A DNA stretch of 64,000 bases, taken from Paenibacillus contaminans. Lineage in GTDB: Bacteria; Bacillota; Bacilli; Paenibacillales; NBRC-103111. Location: the NCBI RefSeq assembly GCF_003285015.1, contig NZ_QMFB01000017.1:1-64000 (forward strand), given 5' to 3'. The position numbers and the translations under genes are program-made. This document shows, piece by piece, positions 19,401-28,557 of this stretch (positions are counted from its first letter, which is position 1; every line of letters begins with the position of its first letter). Under the pieces are notes generated by a model. That model was not told where the DNA came from. It worked only from the letters and a program-made list of their open reading frames with translations, and searched no databases.

Positions 19401-22146
19401 AGTAGGGCCTGAGTCCGCCCCTTATTTGCAGCAGTATTATGAACATTGGGAAGAGTTCTGGACGACTCGCATGTTTACTACAAACTGGTATAAACAGTGG
19501 ACGGCGTCCAGTGATATGCCTCCTTATCTTCCTTTTTACGATTCCAGTTTCTTAACCAGCGTGACCAAGGAAGAAATCGCAGACAGCCGGTATTTGATGG
19601 AACAGGTTGTTGCAAATGCTCAGACGGATAAACAGAAGGCTCGCGCTGAAATTCTGATGCATGCCTTCGAGTATTACGAAGCATCGGCGCTAAGCTTCCC
19701 TCGAGAGGAAGGCGTAACCGCTCTGCAAAACTCCGAGCAGGCGCTTGCACTGCTGGCTGACAGCGTTACAAGTATGGAAATGGCGCAGCGGAGAATCGAA
19801 TTGTTCGAAGCGTTTAAAACCGATCCTGTGTTGATGCCACCTCCTGTCGGATATAAAGGGGCGGATTGGTCCGGGTTAAGTAATAGCGTTTTAACTGCCT
19901 TGTTGGATTGGGTCGTCAATGAGCCGGAGGGGGGCGCCGTGAGAGAGCAGCTTGCGCAGCTTGCAGTATCCAGCCCGATGTCAATCGTCCGCGACAATGC
20001 GAACCTGCTTCTGGCAGTCGCTAACGGTGAGACCAACTTGTTTCCGAATTCTTCATTTGAAACGGATGTTGCTGGGGATCCGCAAGCCGCAACGCCGTGG
20101 TGGTATTGGGGATTGCAAAATGGAGGAGAGACGTACCGGACGGATTTGGTTGCGCGTACCGGCAGCCACAGCATCAAGATGACAGGCCTCGCTCCTGGCG
20201 GTGTCGTACTGGACGATATTAAACTTTCGCTGGGCAAATACGCGGTCGTTTATCACTATTATATGCCCGCGGACACAGAGGCAACAGGTATGATCACATG
20301 GTTTCATAATATACTCGGCGAACAGGGTGGCGTGATTGCCAATCTGGAAGGCACGATGTATTCACCGAATGCGACAAAAGGTCGCTGGGTGGCAGCTACT
20401 TATATTTTCGATGTAACGGAGTCCGCTTTCGGGAAGAAAGCCGGAGACTTGCAGATGGGCGTTAAGCTGTTAGGTTTTTCGCCGGGAGAAACACTGTATG
20501 TTGACGATATCTCGTTATACAAATTGAGCGACCCGACGAAAATTACGAAGGTCGCAGCGGACAATGGACAGATTCAGGCGGTTATTGAACCTGAGCCAGC
20601 GGCGAATCCAACAATAACGGATTTTAGCATTCAAGTGAGCATTGACGGGTGGGTGAAACAATCCGTAACGCCGACCTCCCTGTCGTGGGATCGGACAACG
20701 AGAACGGCAACGATTGAAGTTCCTCGTATTCCGTCCGGGGCACACGACAAGACTGTCGAGGTCAGCGTCTCCTATAAAGGGATGAAGGCTGTAGATTCTG
20801 CACCTTATATCGTAGCGGCGAACGTCTATGCGTTGAATTTGCTTCAAAACCCTTCGTTTGAAAAGGGCAGCACCGCAAACATGAGCGACATTCCTTCATG
20901 GGTGCCCCTTATAAATGATAAGGGGACCGTCAGCCGAACGAAGGCGTTCGCTCGGACAGACGAATATAGTCTGGTCTCCACGGGGGTATCCTCTGCCGGC
21001 GGCGCGTTATTGCAGTTGGTTCCATTTGAACCTGGCACCTATGAAGCTGTTCTTTATTTCAGAACACCCGCCAATTCCTTAACAAAAGGCACGATAAGTT
21101 GGTATACGGATTTAAGAGATAAAGACCTTAATTATATAAAACCACTACTGGATACGGAAAGGGTATCGGCAGCTTCGAGCAATGGCGATTGGACTGAGCT
21201 TCGTACCACCTTCATGGTGACGCCGGAAGCGAATGCGACCTGGTTTAACTTCGGCTTCAATATATGGGATTTCGAAGCCGGGGAGGAGCTGTATGTCGAT
21301 GATGTTTCCTTACGAAAATTAACGGATCCAACGAAGATCATATCGGCGCAAGCAGCGAATGGCAGATTGGAAGCGGTGTTTAACCAGGAGCCAACTGAGA
21401 GCCTATCAATCGAAGATTTTGCCGTACAAATGAAAGTAGACGGAGGCGCTGCGATATTGGTAAATCCAACTTCCCTATCGTGGGATGCAGATGTCAGGAC
21501 GGTTTCATTAACAATTCCTTATATTTCAGCAGGAGCGAGCGATAAATCGGTTGTTGTGAACGTCGCTTACAAGGGCTCGGGGGCTATTGAGACTATTGAG
21601 ACTGCGCCCTTTACGGTGCATGCCGGCAGTGATGCGTGGAATCTGATTAAGAACGCTTCATTTGAAAATGGCAACACCGCAGATATGAGCGTCATTCCCC
21701 CATGGCTGGCCTATACATCTTCGGTGGGGACCGGCATCCGAACGAAGGAGTTCGCTCGGACAGACGAATATAGTATGGTCTTCACGGGGATATCCCCTCA
21801 AGGCGGGTTAATGCAGTTGGTTCCATTTGAACCTGGCACCTATGAAGCTGTTCTTTATTTCAGAACATCCGCCAATTCCGTAACAGAAGGCAAGATAAGT
21901 TGGTGGGCGGATTTGAGAGATAAAGATATTGTACTAATAAAGCCACTGGTGAATACGGAACAGGTAGCGGCAGCTTCGAGCAATGGCGATTGGACTGAGC
22001 TTCGTACCACCTTTGAGGTGACGCCGGAAGAGAATGCGACCTGGTTTAACTTCGGCGCCTATATTTGGGATTTCGAAGCCGGAGAGAAGCTGTATATCGA
22101 TGATGTTTCCTTGCGCAAATTAAACGATTCTCCATCGAATGGATGA
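16420..22146 (+). CDS. SLH-anchored DUF4838-type glycan hydrolase-like protein
   Basis: A 1908-residue exported surface protein. The GTG start at 16420 follows ggagg at 16409-16413. After a signal peptide (1-35) come three SLH domains (about 47-225; HWAEEIMTAWAKEGLLKGYSDG, FSDGTVG, YNDGTFRPTASITRSEF), a beta-solenoid-like stretch (about 230-340) and an Ig-like module (about 470-565). Then follows a DUF4838 region (about 567-1100) with the alpha-glucuronidase-like lead-in TWGTEYGVYDFLERYVGISW and a TIM-barrel-like part (YFGVLAYLNVYDPP). The C-terminal 700 residues hold three carbohydrate-binding-like modules starting NLFPNSSFE, NLLQNPSFE and NLIKNASFE, alternating with Ig-like modules. The last two modules are strong duplicates. 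It is the first gene of the operon and probably captures or cuts a polysaccharide at the cell surface. Catalytic residues are not identified. Confidence 0.78.
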   Translation: MISKNNSQLIIVLSLIVCFIFSPYRYLTDTAYGAASDSVVPPSANPPSFSDLGGHWAEEIMTAWAKEGLLKGYSDGTLRPDRTISRGEAAALVNRSFGFSEEAQIHFSDLTDSNWAYGDISKAVKAGYLQGFSDGTVGVQKELSRQEAAIMITRLLNSDTSQNTSSISNFTDAALIPLWSQGAIGAAAAANIMQGYNDGTFRPTASITRSEFVVMLERALGTLSIAEYIRPGTYGPSDGKQLIQKNVVVRSSDVILQNMKISGDLIIAESVKEGNVWLKNVTVAGTTTIQGGGTSSVHIDNSTLAVVIVDKAAGSVRVAVNAQTKVSEVIVKSPVILEQTDSGSDAPFSLVKLTDALPSGSIVTMIGRFDKVEVAGKEIVIDFLRGLINQFSVFEQAANTKMNMGKEAKIILLILNTLSNVTGSGVIEKASLRGNAKGSTFETQPIKTEYPDAQSGNGNSGGDSSVPNVPVSITSVSASNGAIRVVFNRAPDSEPTVNDFSIKQSINQSVPLSVKAIAVEWDAAAKTASIIVPSVTTTGIAQSVKYEVRYKNAQPVESTEMIVAGGTVIAENGDARAILVIPTDADQQIVGAAQTLKKYVQKSTGADLLTKTAAELTGLEPTSNEAVKIYIGFSPDDDMADHQAMLEDMDGDGFIIDSQEDRITIIGASTWGTEYGVYDFLERYVGISWLMPGPDGEDVPQHLEIAVPQEIVRNNPAAISRQFFGTEIQSSYIDWARHNRLRSNIRFHHNMDILFDPAIYADHPDFYPNHTVPTHPYDWQPCFSNPDTVTAAIARINEYFDMNPNEVSFPLGINDSENYCESNPNHPNYPGKLNSMGKLDMSDIYYNWVNQVVEGVLEKHPDIYFGVLAYLNVYDPPSFPLHPRVTPYITYDRLTWIDPIYGNDGKQHMTMWQPAANSLGWYEYLFGWPYTLPRVYPHEMAENYKYARDHGVIGHVAELAPNFGEGPKTWLSAKLQWDPDQNVDVLLNEWYVRAVGPESAPYLQQYYEHWEEFWTTRMFTTNWYKQWTASSDMPPYLPFYDSSFLTSVTKEEIADSRYLMEQVVANAQTDKQKARAEILMHAFEYYEASALSFPREEGVTALQNSEQALALLADSVTSMEMAQRRIELFEAFKTDPVLMPPPVGYKGADWSGLSNSVLTALLDWVVNEPEGGAVREQLAQLAVSSPMSIVRDNANLLLAVANGETNLFPNSSFETDVAGDPQAATPWWYWGLQNGGETYRTDLVARTGSHSIKMTGLAPGGVVLDDIKLSLGKYAVVYHYYMPADTEATGMITWFHNILGEQGGVIANLEGTMYSPNATKGRWVAATYIFDVTESAFGKKAGDLQMGVKLLGFSPGETLYVDDISLYKLSDPTKITKVAADNGQIQAVIEPEPAANPTITDFSIQVSIDGWVKQSVTPTSLSWDRTTRTATIEVPRIPSGAHDKTVEVSVSYKGMKAVDSAPYIVAANVYALNLLQNPSFEKGSTANMSDIPSWVPLINDKGTVSRTKAFARTDEYSLVSTGVSSAGGALLQLVPFEPGTYEAVLYFRTPANSLTKGTISWYTDLRDKDLNYIKPLLDTERVSAASSNGDWTELRTTFMVTPEANATWFNFGFNIWDFEAGEELYVDDVSLRKLTDPTKIISAQAANGRLEAVFNQEPTESLSIEDFAVQMKVDGGAAILVNPTSLSWDADVRTVSLTIPYISAGASDKSVVVNVAYKGSGAIETIETAPFTVHAGSDAWNLIKNASFENGNTADMSVIPPWLAYTSSVGTGIRTKEFARTDEYSMVFTGISPQGGLMQLVPFEPGTYEAVLYFRTSANSVTEGKISWWADLRDKDIVLIKPLVNTEQVAAASSNGDWTELRTTFEVTPEENATWFNFGAYIWDFEAGEKLYIDDVSLRKLNDSPSNG

Positions 22147-22159
22147 AGGGAGTTCACCA

Positions 22160-24097
22160 GTGAGATTAATCAAAAGAGCAGTGCATATTGACTTTCATAC
22201 ACTTCCCGATATACCTGATTTAGGCGCTAATTTTGATGCGATACAATTTGCGCGCACACTGAAAGAGGCTAAGGTTGAACTTATTAATATGTTCGCCAAA
22301 TGCAACATAGGTTTTGCTTATTACCCAACGGAAGTCGGTGTGATGCACCCTTACTTGAACTTTGATATGTTCGGTCAAATTGTCGAGGAATGCCACAAGC
22401 TGGGGATTGGCGTAGTCGCCTATTTTAACTTGGGACTGGATCATGAGATGGCCCGGAAACATAGAGAGTGGTGTATCGTCAATAAGGATGGGCAGGTCAT
22501 CTATGGGGACCGGACAGAGCATTTTTTCAGAAATATGTGCTTGAATACGGGGTATGGCGATTATATGTTGGCCATGGTGAAGGAAGTCCTCGACCGGTAT
22601 CCGGTCGAGGGAGTGTTCCTTGATTGTATCAATATGCACCCTTATCCCTGTTACGGAAATGAGTGCGGCGAAGAGATGCGCAGGCGAGGCATGGATGTGT
22701 TGAACGATGAGCAGGTTTATGCATTCTCAAGAGCGCAAACGGTGGAGTATTGTCGCAAAGTCAAAGAACTGGTCGGGCCTGACAAGCTGCTATATCTGAA
22801 CGGTTTGCTGTATGCCGAGTCGGAGGGATTAAGTACTCACTCGGAAATTGAATGCTTGCCGGGATTATGGGGATATGATTTCTTTCCATCTCATGCCGCT
22901 TATGCCCGGAATCTCAACCAGCCAACGCTGTATATGTCGGGAAGATTCCAAGCAAGCTGGGGCGATTTCGGCGGATTGAAAACGAAAACCTCATTGCGAA
23001 ACGATTGTTGGGATGCGATTAGCAATGCGGTTTCCACTTCAGTCGGAGACCACATGCATCCCCGAGACGGGTTAGACCCTGCCGTGTTTCGAATGATTGG
23101 AGAAGTGTACGCGGAGATCGAGCAATACGAGCCTTGGACGGATTATGCGAAAGCTGTGGCGGAGATTGCGGTCTTGATTCCTGCCAGCAGCGAGATTATA
23201 CAGTGCCATTATGGCGCAGTGAGAATATTGGGCGAACTCAAATATACGTACGATCTTGTGGATGAGCGCATGGACCTGACACCATATCAACTCCTCATAC
23301 TGCCGGATGAGATGACGGTTTCATCGGTACTCCAAGCAAAGCTGGAGAAACATTTGAAAGAGGGGAAAGGGATAGTGAGCTCTGGATATGGAGGTCTTAA
23401 TCCGGAGAAAACGCAATTTGCCGTTCAAGCATGGAATTTGGATTATGACGGTCCGGACCCGTGGACTAGCCCTTACTTCAAAATGCTTGAAGCAACAGAT
23501 GGCGATATTCCGGATATGATATGCGCCGCGTATAAACCGGGGATTTTGATGCAGGTAAAAGAAGGCGCGCATATGACAGCCGAATATATTCAGCCGTATT
23601 TTAATCGTCATTGGGACGGGTTTCACGGTTATTTTTATACACCGCCCGAAAAAAGCAACGGTCGTCCCGCACTAGCTAGGTCAGGCAATATTTTTCAATT
23701 CAGCTTCAAGATTTTCACGGCTTACAATCAGTTTGCTATGGCCATTCACAAGAATATGGTCAAGTATTGCTTGCAGGAGCTGCTGCCGGATCCGCTAATC
23801 AAGTATGAAAATATGCCCTCTACCGCACGAATAACGGTAACAAAAAAAGGTAGAGAACGGATGATACACATTAAGATCACGCACCCGGAACCGCGAGGTA
23901 AATATAACGTCGTGGAGGACAGCCAAATAGTGACGGGAGCATTCGTATCTTTAAGGGGCTTGAATGTGGAGCGGGTTTATATCGCGCCTGTTGGAGAAGC
24001 GTTAGCCTATGAAACGGTTGGCGAATATACTCGAATACCTCTTCCCGCTATAGACGGTTATATGATGGTCGTAGTAGCCATGAACGGTGAAGAGTAA
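22160..24097 (+). CDS. GHL6-like glycosidase with beta-galactosidase trimerisation-like domain
   Basis: A 645-residue predicted cytoplasmic glycoside hydrolase. The preferred start is GTG 22160 (MRLIKRAVHIDFHTLPD) with gaaggga seven bases upstream; the ATG at 22139 lies inside the previous gene and has no ribosome binding site. Residues about 5-330 resemble the hypothetical glycosyl hydrolase 6 (GHL6) barrel: IDFHTLPD strand, GIGVVAYFNLGLD, CLNTGYGDYML and GVFLDCINMHPYPC. Residues about 350-560 look like the GATase-like domain of family 42 beta-galactosidases (LLILPDEMTVS), followed by a small beta domain. With an SLH glycan-binding enzyme upstream and an importer downstream, it probably cleaves imported oligosaccharide. 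The substrate is unknown. Confidence 0.72.
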   Translation: MRLIKRAVHIDFHTLPDIPDLGANFDAIQFARTLKEAKVELINMFAKCNIGFAYYPTEVGVMHPYLNFDMFGQIVEECHKLGIGVVAYFNLGLDHEMARKHREWCIVNKDGQVIYGDRTEHFFRNMCLNTGYGDYMLAMVKEVLDRYPVEGVFLDCINMHPYPCYGNECGEEMRRRGMDVLNDEQVYAFSRAQTVEYCRKVKELVGPDKLLYLNGLLYAESEGLSTHSEIECLPGLWGYDFFPSHAAYARNLNQPTLYMSGRFQASWGDFGGLKTKTSLRNDCWDAISNAVSTSVGDHMHPRDGLDPAVFRMIGEVYAEIEQYEPWTDYAKAVAEIAVLIPASSEIIQCHYGAVRILGELKYTYDLVDERMDLTPYQLLILPDEMTVSSVLQAKLEKHLKEGKGIVSSGYGGLNPEKTQFAVQAWNLDYDGPDPWTSPYFKMLEATDGDIPDMICAAYKPGILMQVKEGAHMTAEYIQPYFNRHWDGFHGYFYTPPEKSNGRPALARSGNIFQFSFKIFTAYNQFAMAIHKNMVKYCLQELLPDPLIKYENMPSTARITVTKKGRERMIHIKITHPEPRGKYNVVEDSQIVTGAFVSLRGLNVERVYIAPVGEALAYETVGEYTRIPLPAIDGYMMVVVAMNGEE

Positions 24098-24127
24098 TAA
24101 ATAAATGGATAGGGAAGATGATCATAC

Positions 24128-25351
24128 ATGGATTTAATAGGCACTGATAGTAAGGTACGCTTGGGGATTATCGGAAATGGCGAGCGAGGCCGGGGGTTAT
24201 TAAGTAACCTTATGATGATGGATGATGTCATCATAGCGGCAGTCAGCGATGTTTATGAAGACAGATTACAAATGGCAGTGGAGATCGTGGAAGCAGCCGG
24301 ACAGGAGAGACCGGAAGCTTATCGGGACTATAAAGCGATATTGGCTAGAGATGATATAGATGGGGTTATTATTGCCACGAGTTGGAGCAGTCACGTGGAT
24401 ATTGCGCTCGCAGCGATGAGAGCAGGTAAACGTGTCGGTTTGGAGGTTAGCGGAGCGACTGCTCTGGAGGAATGTTTCGCCTTGGTGCAAACATCGGAGT
24501 CATCGGGCGTGCCCTGCATGCTGCTTGAGAATTGCTGTTATGGACGAGAGGAAATGGCTCTGCACAATATGGTTAAGCAAGGCATATTCGGGGAATTGAT
24601 TCATTGCCAGGGCGGCTATGGACACGATATTCGAGAAGCGATAGCCTACGGACGGGAAAACAGGAACGGCTGCTTGGATCATTACGTGAAACGAAACGGA
24701 GACACGTATCCGACCCATGGACTCGGCCCGGTGGCCAAGTATTTAGGAATAAACAGAGGCAATCGTTTCGTTACATTGGCCTCTATCGCATCGAAATCCC
24801 GCGGACTCCGTGAATGGTCGCAACACCATTTGGATGTAAAGCATCCTATGCGGGGGGCTGAAATTGCACAAGGCGATATCGTCACGACAATGATTAAATG
24901 CGCGAATGGCGAAACCATTTTGCTCGTACACGATACGATGCTGCCACGTCCCTATTCCAGGAATGGAAGGGTTCAAGGGACAAAGGGAATCTGGATGGAG
25001 GACAACAAGTCTATTTATATCGAAGGGGAAAGCGTCGACCATGCATGGGAACCTTTCGATAAATACCGGAGCAAATACGAGCATCCTTTGTGGAAGGAAT
25101 TCATTCTTAATGGCGTGCAAGGCGGGCATGGAGGCATGGACTACCTCTGTTTAAGCGCTTTTGTAGAAAGTATAAAGTTACAAACGGAGCCCCCAATCGA
25201 TGTTTATGATATGGCCGCCTGGATGGCCGTGACGGTTCTTTCCGAACAATCCATAGCGCTGGGAGGACATCCCGTCAATTTCCCGGACTTTACATGCGGA
25301 AAGTGGGTTCATCGTTCTCCAAGCTCGCCTAGCAAGTATTCATTGGATTAA
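24128..25351 (+). CDS. Gfo/Idh/MocA oxidoreductase, GH109-like NAD-dependent glycosidase
   Basis: A 407-residue protein with an N-terminal Rossmann fold (RLGIIGNGERGRGLL) and a C-terminal Gfo/Idh/MocA substrate domain. Three stretches match the GH109 subgroup rather than ordinary dehydrogenases: MLLENCCYGREEM, the GGYGHDIRE loop and DTYPTHGLGPVAKYLGINRG. GH109 enzymes hydrolyse alpha-N-acetylgalactosaminides by transient oxidation at C3 with bound NAD, so an alpha-GalNAc-type or related glycosidase is the best call. The ATG at 24128 follows gggaagat. It sits 30 bp after the GHL6-like gene. The motifs indicate the subfamily; specificity is inference. Confidence 0.75.
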   Translation: MDLIGTDSKVRLGIIGNGERGRGLLSNLMMMDDVIIAAVSDVYEDRLQMAVEIVEAAGQERPEAYRDYKAILARDDIDGVIIATSWSSHVDIALAAMRAGKRVGLEVSGATALEECFALVQTSESSGVPCMLLENCCYGREEMALHNMVKQGIFGELIHCQGGYGHDIREAIAYGRENRNGCLDHYVKRNGDTYPTHGLGPVAKYLGINRGNRFVTLASIASKSRGLREWSQHHLDVKHPMRGAEIAQGDIVTTMIKCANGETILLVHDTMLPRPYSRNGRVQGTKGIWMEDNKSIYIEGESVDHAWEPFDKYRSKYEHPLWKEFILNGVQGGHGGMDYLCLSAFVESIKLQTEPPIDVYDMAAWMAVTVLSEQSIALGGHPVNFPDFTCGKWVHRSPSSPSKYSLD

Positions 25352-25383
25352 TAGTAAAAATAATTTATCGGTATAAAGGGCAG

Positions 25384-26811
25384 ATGGATATGGGAAATAG
25401 GACAAAAGAAGAAAACATGCATCAAGGAACATTAGATTGGCAAATCAAAGCGTTTCAGTTCGAGTATCCGGAAAGCCAGCAGGGTTCTCCGCTGATTCGA
25501 GGGCTTCGCTCCAAAGTGATTGAGGGATATGCTTCCCGTACAAGCGTTTACCCGGGTCAAACGATAGACCTGATGGTTAGTACAGACCCGGCCTGCGGGT
25601 TTGTGGCAGACATTTACCGGCTGGGTCATTATGGGGGGACCGGAGGAAGGCATATGAGGCGGCTGGGACCTTTCGACGGAAAGGCACAGCCGGTTCCTAT
25701 GGAAAGTATGGAAAGGCTGCGGGAATGCCAATGGCAACCGTCTGTGAGTTTGCAGATTCCACTTGACTGGGTAAGCGGCGTCTATTTAGCAAAGCTCTCC
25801 CTGGAAGCTGACGTTCCATTTCAAAGTTATATTATTTTTGTAGTCAAACAGAAAGAGAAGAGCGATATTCTTGTCCAGGTAAGCGACCTAACTTGGCAGG
25901 CTTACAACAAATGGCCAGGCGTAAATTCGATCTATGACGACGGATCTCCTTATCTTTGGTATGAGGGGCCTAATGTGCGGGTAAGTTTTGACCGTCCGTA
26001 CAGCAAGTACTGCCAGATTGTGGACTCGCCGCATTCATGCGGCTCCGGAGAATTCCTGTTATGGGAATTCCCCCTGTCCTACTGGCTCGAGTCCGAGGGG
26101 TACGAGGTAGCCTATTGTTCCAACCTCGATTTGCACAATGATCCGGAGTTAATCCATAACTGCAAGGTCTTCATCTCGGCAGGACATGACGAATATTGGA
26201 CTAGCCAAATGTATCGGAATACCGCAGATGCCCTTGAGGCAGGAGTCAGTCTGCTCTTTCTTTCAGGCAATACGATGTATCACGAGATTATCCCGTATCA
26301 TGATCAGGTAAACGGTAATCCATTTCGTTCCTTTGCCCGGAAACACCGGATAAAGGATGAACATCAATTGATGGGAGCCAGTTCATACGGTTCAGGATAC
26401 GGAGACTGGACGGTAGTCAAACCGGATCACTGGGTATTTTCCGGAACCGGAATGAAGAAAGGCGATTCCATTCCGGGTCTAGTCGGCTGGGAATATCACG
26501 GAGCACCTTTTCCTGATATAGAGGGGTTGGAAATCGTAGCTGAAAGCGATCTGTTTGGATTTGCTGCCGATGCTGCTAGTGAAGGTAACAAACATGTAGA
26601 GAAGCGCAGGATTAAACATGCTGCCGTCATGTATCCGGGGAAACGTCAGAACTGGGTCTTTAACGCTGGCACCATTTGGTGGGCGGAAGGCTTGAGCAAT
26701 CCTCCTGGACATATTCCCGCCAAAGGCGATCTCGGATGTTCGCAAGGGCCTGACCCGAGAGTTCAGCAAATTACCCGCAATTTACTTCAAAAGTGTCTGG
26801 GAGAAAGGTAA
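25384..26811 (+). CDS. N,N-dimethylformamidase large-subunit-like protein
   Basis: A 475-residue protein. ATG 25384 follows aaaggg very closely; ATG 25390 has better spacing. The second half (about 155-470) resembles the conserved domain of the N,N-dimethylformamidase beta subunit: SDLTWQAYNKWPGVNSIYDD, YSKYCQIVDSPHSCGSGEFLLWE, KVFISAGHDEYWT and LLFLSGNTMYHEI. The N-terminal 150 residues form a beta-sandwich (YPGQTIDLMVSTD). No signal peptide is seen. Proteins of this group occur in glycan loci and many are not amidases of DMF. In this operon a deacylase or deformylase acting on an N-acyl sugar is an attractive but untested idea that fits the GH109-like neighbour. Confidence 0.65.
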   Translation: MDMGNRTKEENMHQGTLDWQIKAFQFEYPESQQGSPLIRGLRSKVIEGYASRTSVYPGQTIDLMVSTDPACGFVADIYRLGHYGGTGGRHMRRLGPFDGKAQPVPMESMERLRECQWQPSVSLQIPLDWVSGVYLAKLSLEADVPFQSYIIFVVKQKEKSDILVQVSDLTWQAYNKWPGVNSIYDDGSPYLWYEGPNVRVSFDRPYSKYCQIVDSPHSCGSGEFLLWEFPLSYWLESEGYEVAYCSNLDLHNDPELIHNCKVFISAGHDEYWTSQMYRNTADALEAGVSLLFLSGNTMYHEIIPYHDQVNGNPFRSFARKHRIKDEHQLMGASSYGSGYGDWTVVKPDHWVFSGTGMKKGDSIPGLVGWEYHGAPFPDIEGLEIVAESDLFGFAADAASEGNKHVEKRRIKHAAVMYPGKRQNWVFNAGTIWWAEGLSNPPGHIPAKGDLGCSQGPDPRVQQITRNLLQKCLGER

Positions 26812-26840
26812 CTTAAAAATTATTGAAGGGGCCTTTAACT

Positions 26841-28460
26841 ATGAAAAAAATGAGTTTAGTTGTAATTGCATTATTGCTCGTATTCAGCGTAATTCTGGGA
26901 GCTTGCAGTAAAGAAACGCCAGATTCCGCTCAGCCTTCTTCAGGAACCTCAGAGACTCCTGTAAAGGAAGAGTTGGCGAGTCCGGATGTGCCGCCTGCGA
27001 GCAAACAATATAAAGGCGAAATCGTCATTTCCCTGGACAACGCTAGTATTGAAGGCTTTGAATCCCTGCAGGAAGCTTACAAGAAGGTTCAGCCGGATGT
27101 GAAGTTGATCTGGGAACCGAAAGGGGGACCAGGCGTTGATTATACGAGCATATTAGGCACGATGCTAGCTTCTGGTACACCTAGACCAGATATCGTAGCC
27201 GGAGCTTATATGCCTACGTACAATAAATATCTTAATTTCGATAGATATCGTTATCAGACAAATCCGTATACGGGCAACCCATGGGACGAGGATCTGGATT
27301 GGAATTTCTGGGTTGGCAAAAATGCGGGAGGGGCGAGGAGCGTACTCGCTACTCAGTCGGTTCATATCATGTGGTTTTATAACAAAGATATCTTTAATAA
27401 ACTGGGCCTCGTACCTCCGACGACTTGGAGCGAAATGGTGCAGGTAGCGAAAAAGATCAACGAAGCAGGCATTATACCGATCGCATCCAGTTATGGTTAT
27501 AAAGTCCCGCTGTGGATGAATGAAATCTATATGGATCAATTTACTCGTAAATGGCACGATATCGTCAGAGCACAACCGGGTGATTATAACTTTGACGATG
27601 AGATAGACGGTAAATTTGTGGCCGACCCTAAAGATCCATACTTGAACTCGAAATATAATTTTAATCAGGCTCGATTCTATAAAGGGATCAAAGATGGAAC
27701 GATTCGTTTTGATACACCCGAGGTTGCAGAACTTGTCAAAAATATGGCGATGCTCTTCCCCAAATATGCTCAGAAAGACTTCTTCGTCGCCAGCGACGAG
27801 TATCAATTGTTCCTTCAACAGAAAGCTGCCATGATTATTGATGGAACATGGACATTGCCGACATTAACGAAGGATATGGCAAACCTTAATGATCCTAAGC
27901 GGTTAGAAGAGTTGCAAATTAAGGCTTCGGGTTCGTTGCAGTCATTCGAATGGGGCACATTCGAGAATCCGGCGATGGAAGGTTCTCTTGTGCAAGGTCC
28001 TGTGCGCAGCGTCGAGTCCGCTACCGGGGAATATATCAGCATTATTGATAAGAACCAGGAACAATCGGACATGGTGTTGGATTTTGTCATGTTCTGGCTC
28101 TCCAAACCCGGTTATCAAGCCTGGATAGACGGTCAGGTTAAAGCCAATAAATTTACTCCGGGTGGCCCGATTATGGTAAAAGGGGTAAAGGTTCCGGCAG
28201 ATATTAAAGCACAGTTCGATAATGTGAAAATGCTGGGCAATGCAGAAATTGTCATGAACAATCTGTTGCTAACAAGAGTAGCCGACTTGGATACCGGGAA
28301 CTTCAATCTATTTAAAGAAGCGTTAGAAGGAAAAATAACACCGGAAGAGTTCGGTAAAAAGTTACAGAAAACATGGACTGATAACCTTAATAAAATTATT
28401 AATCAAGCCGGATTAACCGCTGACAATATCGAGAATCCGGCAAGAGCGCCAGGGAAATAA
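26841..28460 (+). CDS. Sugar ABC transporter solute-binding lipoprotein
   Basis: A 539-residue lipoprotein. The preferred start is ATG 26841 behind gaagggg; the frame is open six codons further. A signal peptide ends in the lipobox LGAC with Cys at about 22, followed by a Ser/Thr-rich linker. The mature protein is a cluster B/D extracellular solute-binding protein (family 1): MLASGTPRPDIVAG, FYNKDIFNKLGLVPPTTWSEM and KAAMIIDGTWTLPTL. It would capture the oligosaccharide and deliver it to the two permeases downstream. No ATPase gene is in this operon; CUT1 importers in this group usually share one MsmX-type ATPase encoded elsewhere. Confidence 0.88.
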   Translation: MKKMSLVVIALLLVFSVILGACSKETPDSAQPSSGTSETPVKEELASPDVPPASKQYKGEIVISLDNASIEGFESLQEAYKKVQPDVKLIWEPKGGPGVDYTSILGTMLASGTPRPDIVAGAYMPTYNKYLNFDRYRYQTNPYTGNPWDEDLDWNFWVGKNAGGARSVLATQSVHIMWFYNKDIFNKLGLVPPTTWSEMVQVAKKINEAGIIPIASSYGYKVPLWMNEIYMDQFTRKWHDIVRAQPGDYNFDDEIDGKFVADPKDPYLNSKYNFNQARFYKGIKDGTIRFDTPEVAELVKNMAMLFPKYAQKDFFVASDEYQLFLQQKAAMIIDGTWTLPTLTKDMANLNDPKRLEELQIKASGSLQSFEWGTFENPAMEGSLVQGPVRSVESATGEYISIIDKNQEQSDMVLDFVMFWLSKPGYQAWIDGQVKANKFTPGGPIMVKGVKVPADIKAQFDNVKMLGNAEIVMNNLLLTRVADLDTGNFNLFKEALEGKITPEEFGKKLQKTWTDNLNKIINQAGLTADNIENPARAPGK

Positions 28461-28477
28461 GCGATTGTATGCCATTA

Positions 28478-28519
28478 CTTGATGAACCGGGCCATTTGAT
28501 GAATGGCCTGGTTATCAAG
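28478..28519 (+). terminator. Hairpin between binding-protein and permease genes
   Basis: cttgat-g-aaccgggccatt pairs with aatggcctggtt-atcaag around tgatg, giving an 18-pair stem with one bulge and no T tract. Such hairpins between solute-binding protein and permease genes usually stabilise the upstream mRNA or cut read-through so that the binding protein is made in excess. Confidence 0.7.
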
Positions 28520-28557
28520 CATGCAGCTTGGGATCGGAATGATGCGAGGGGGAAGAA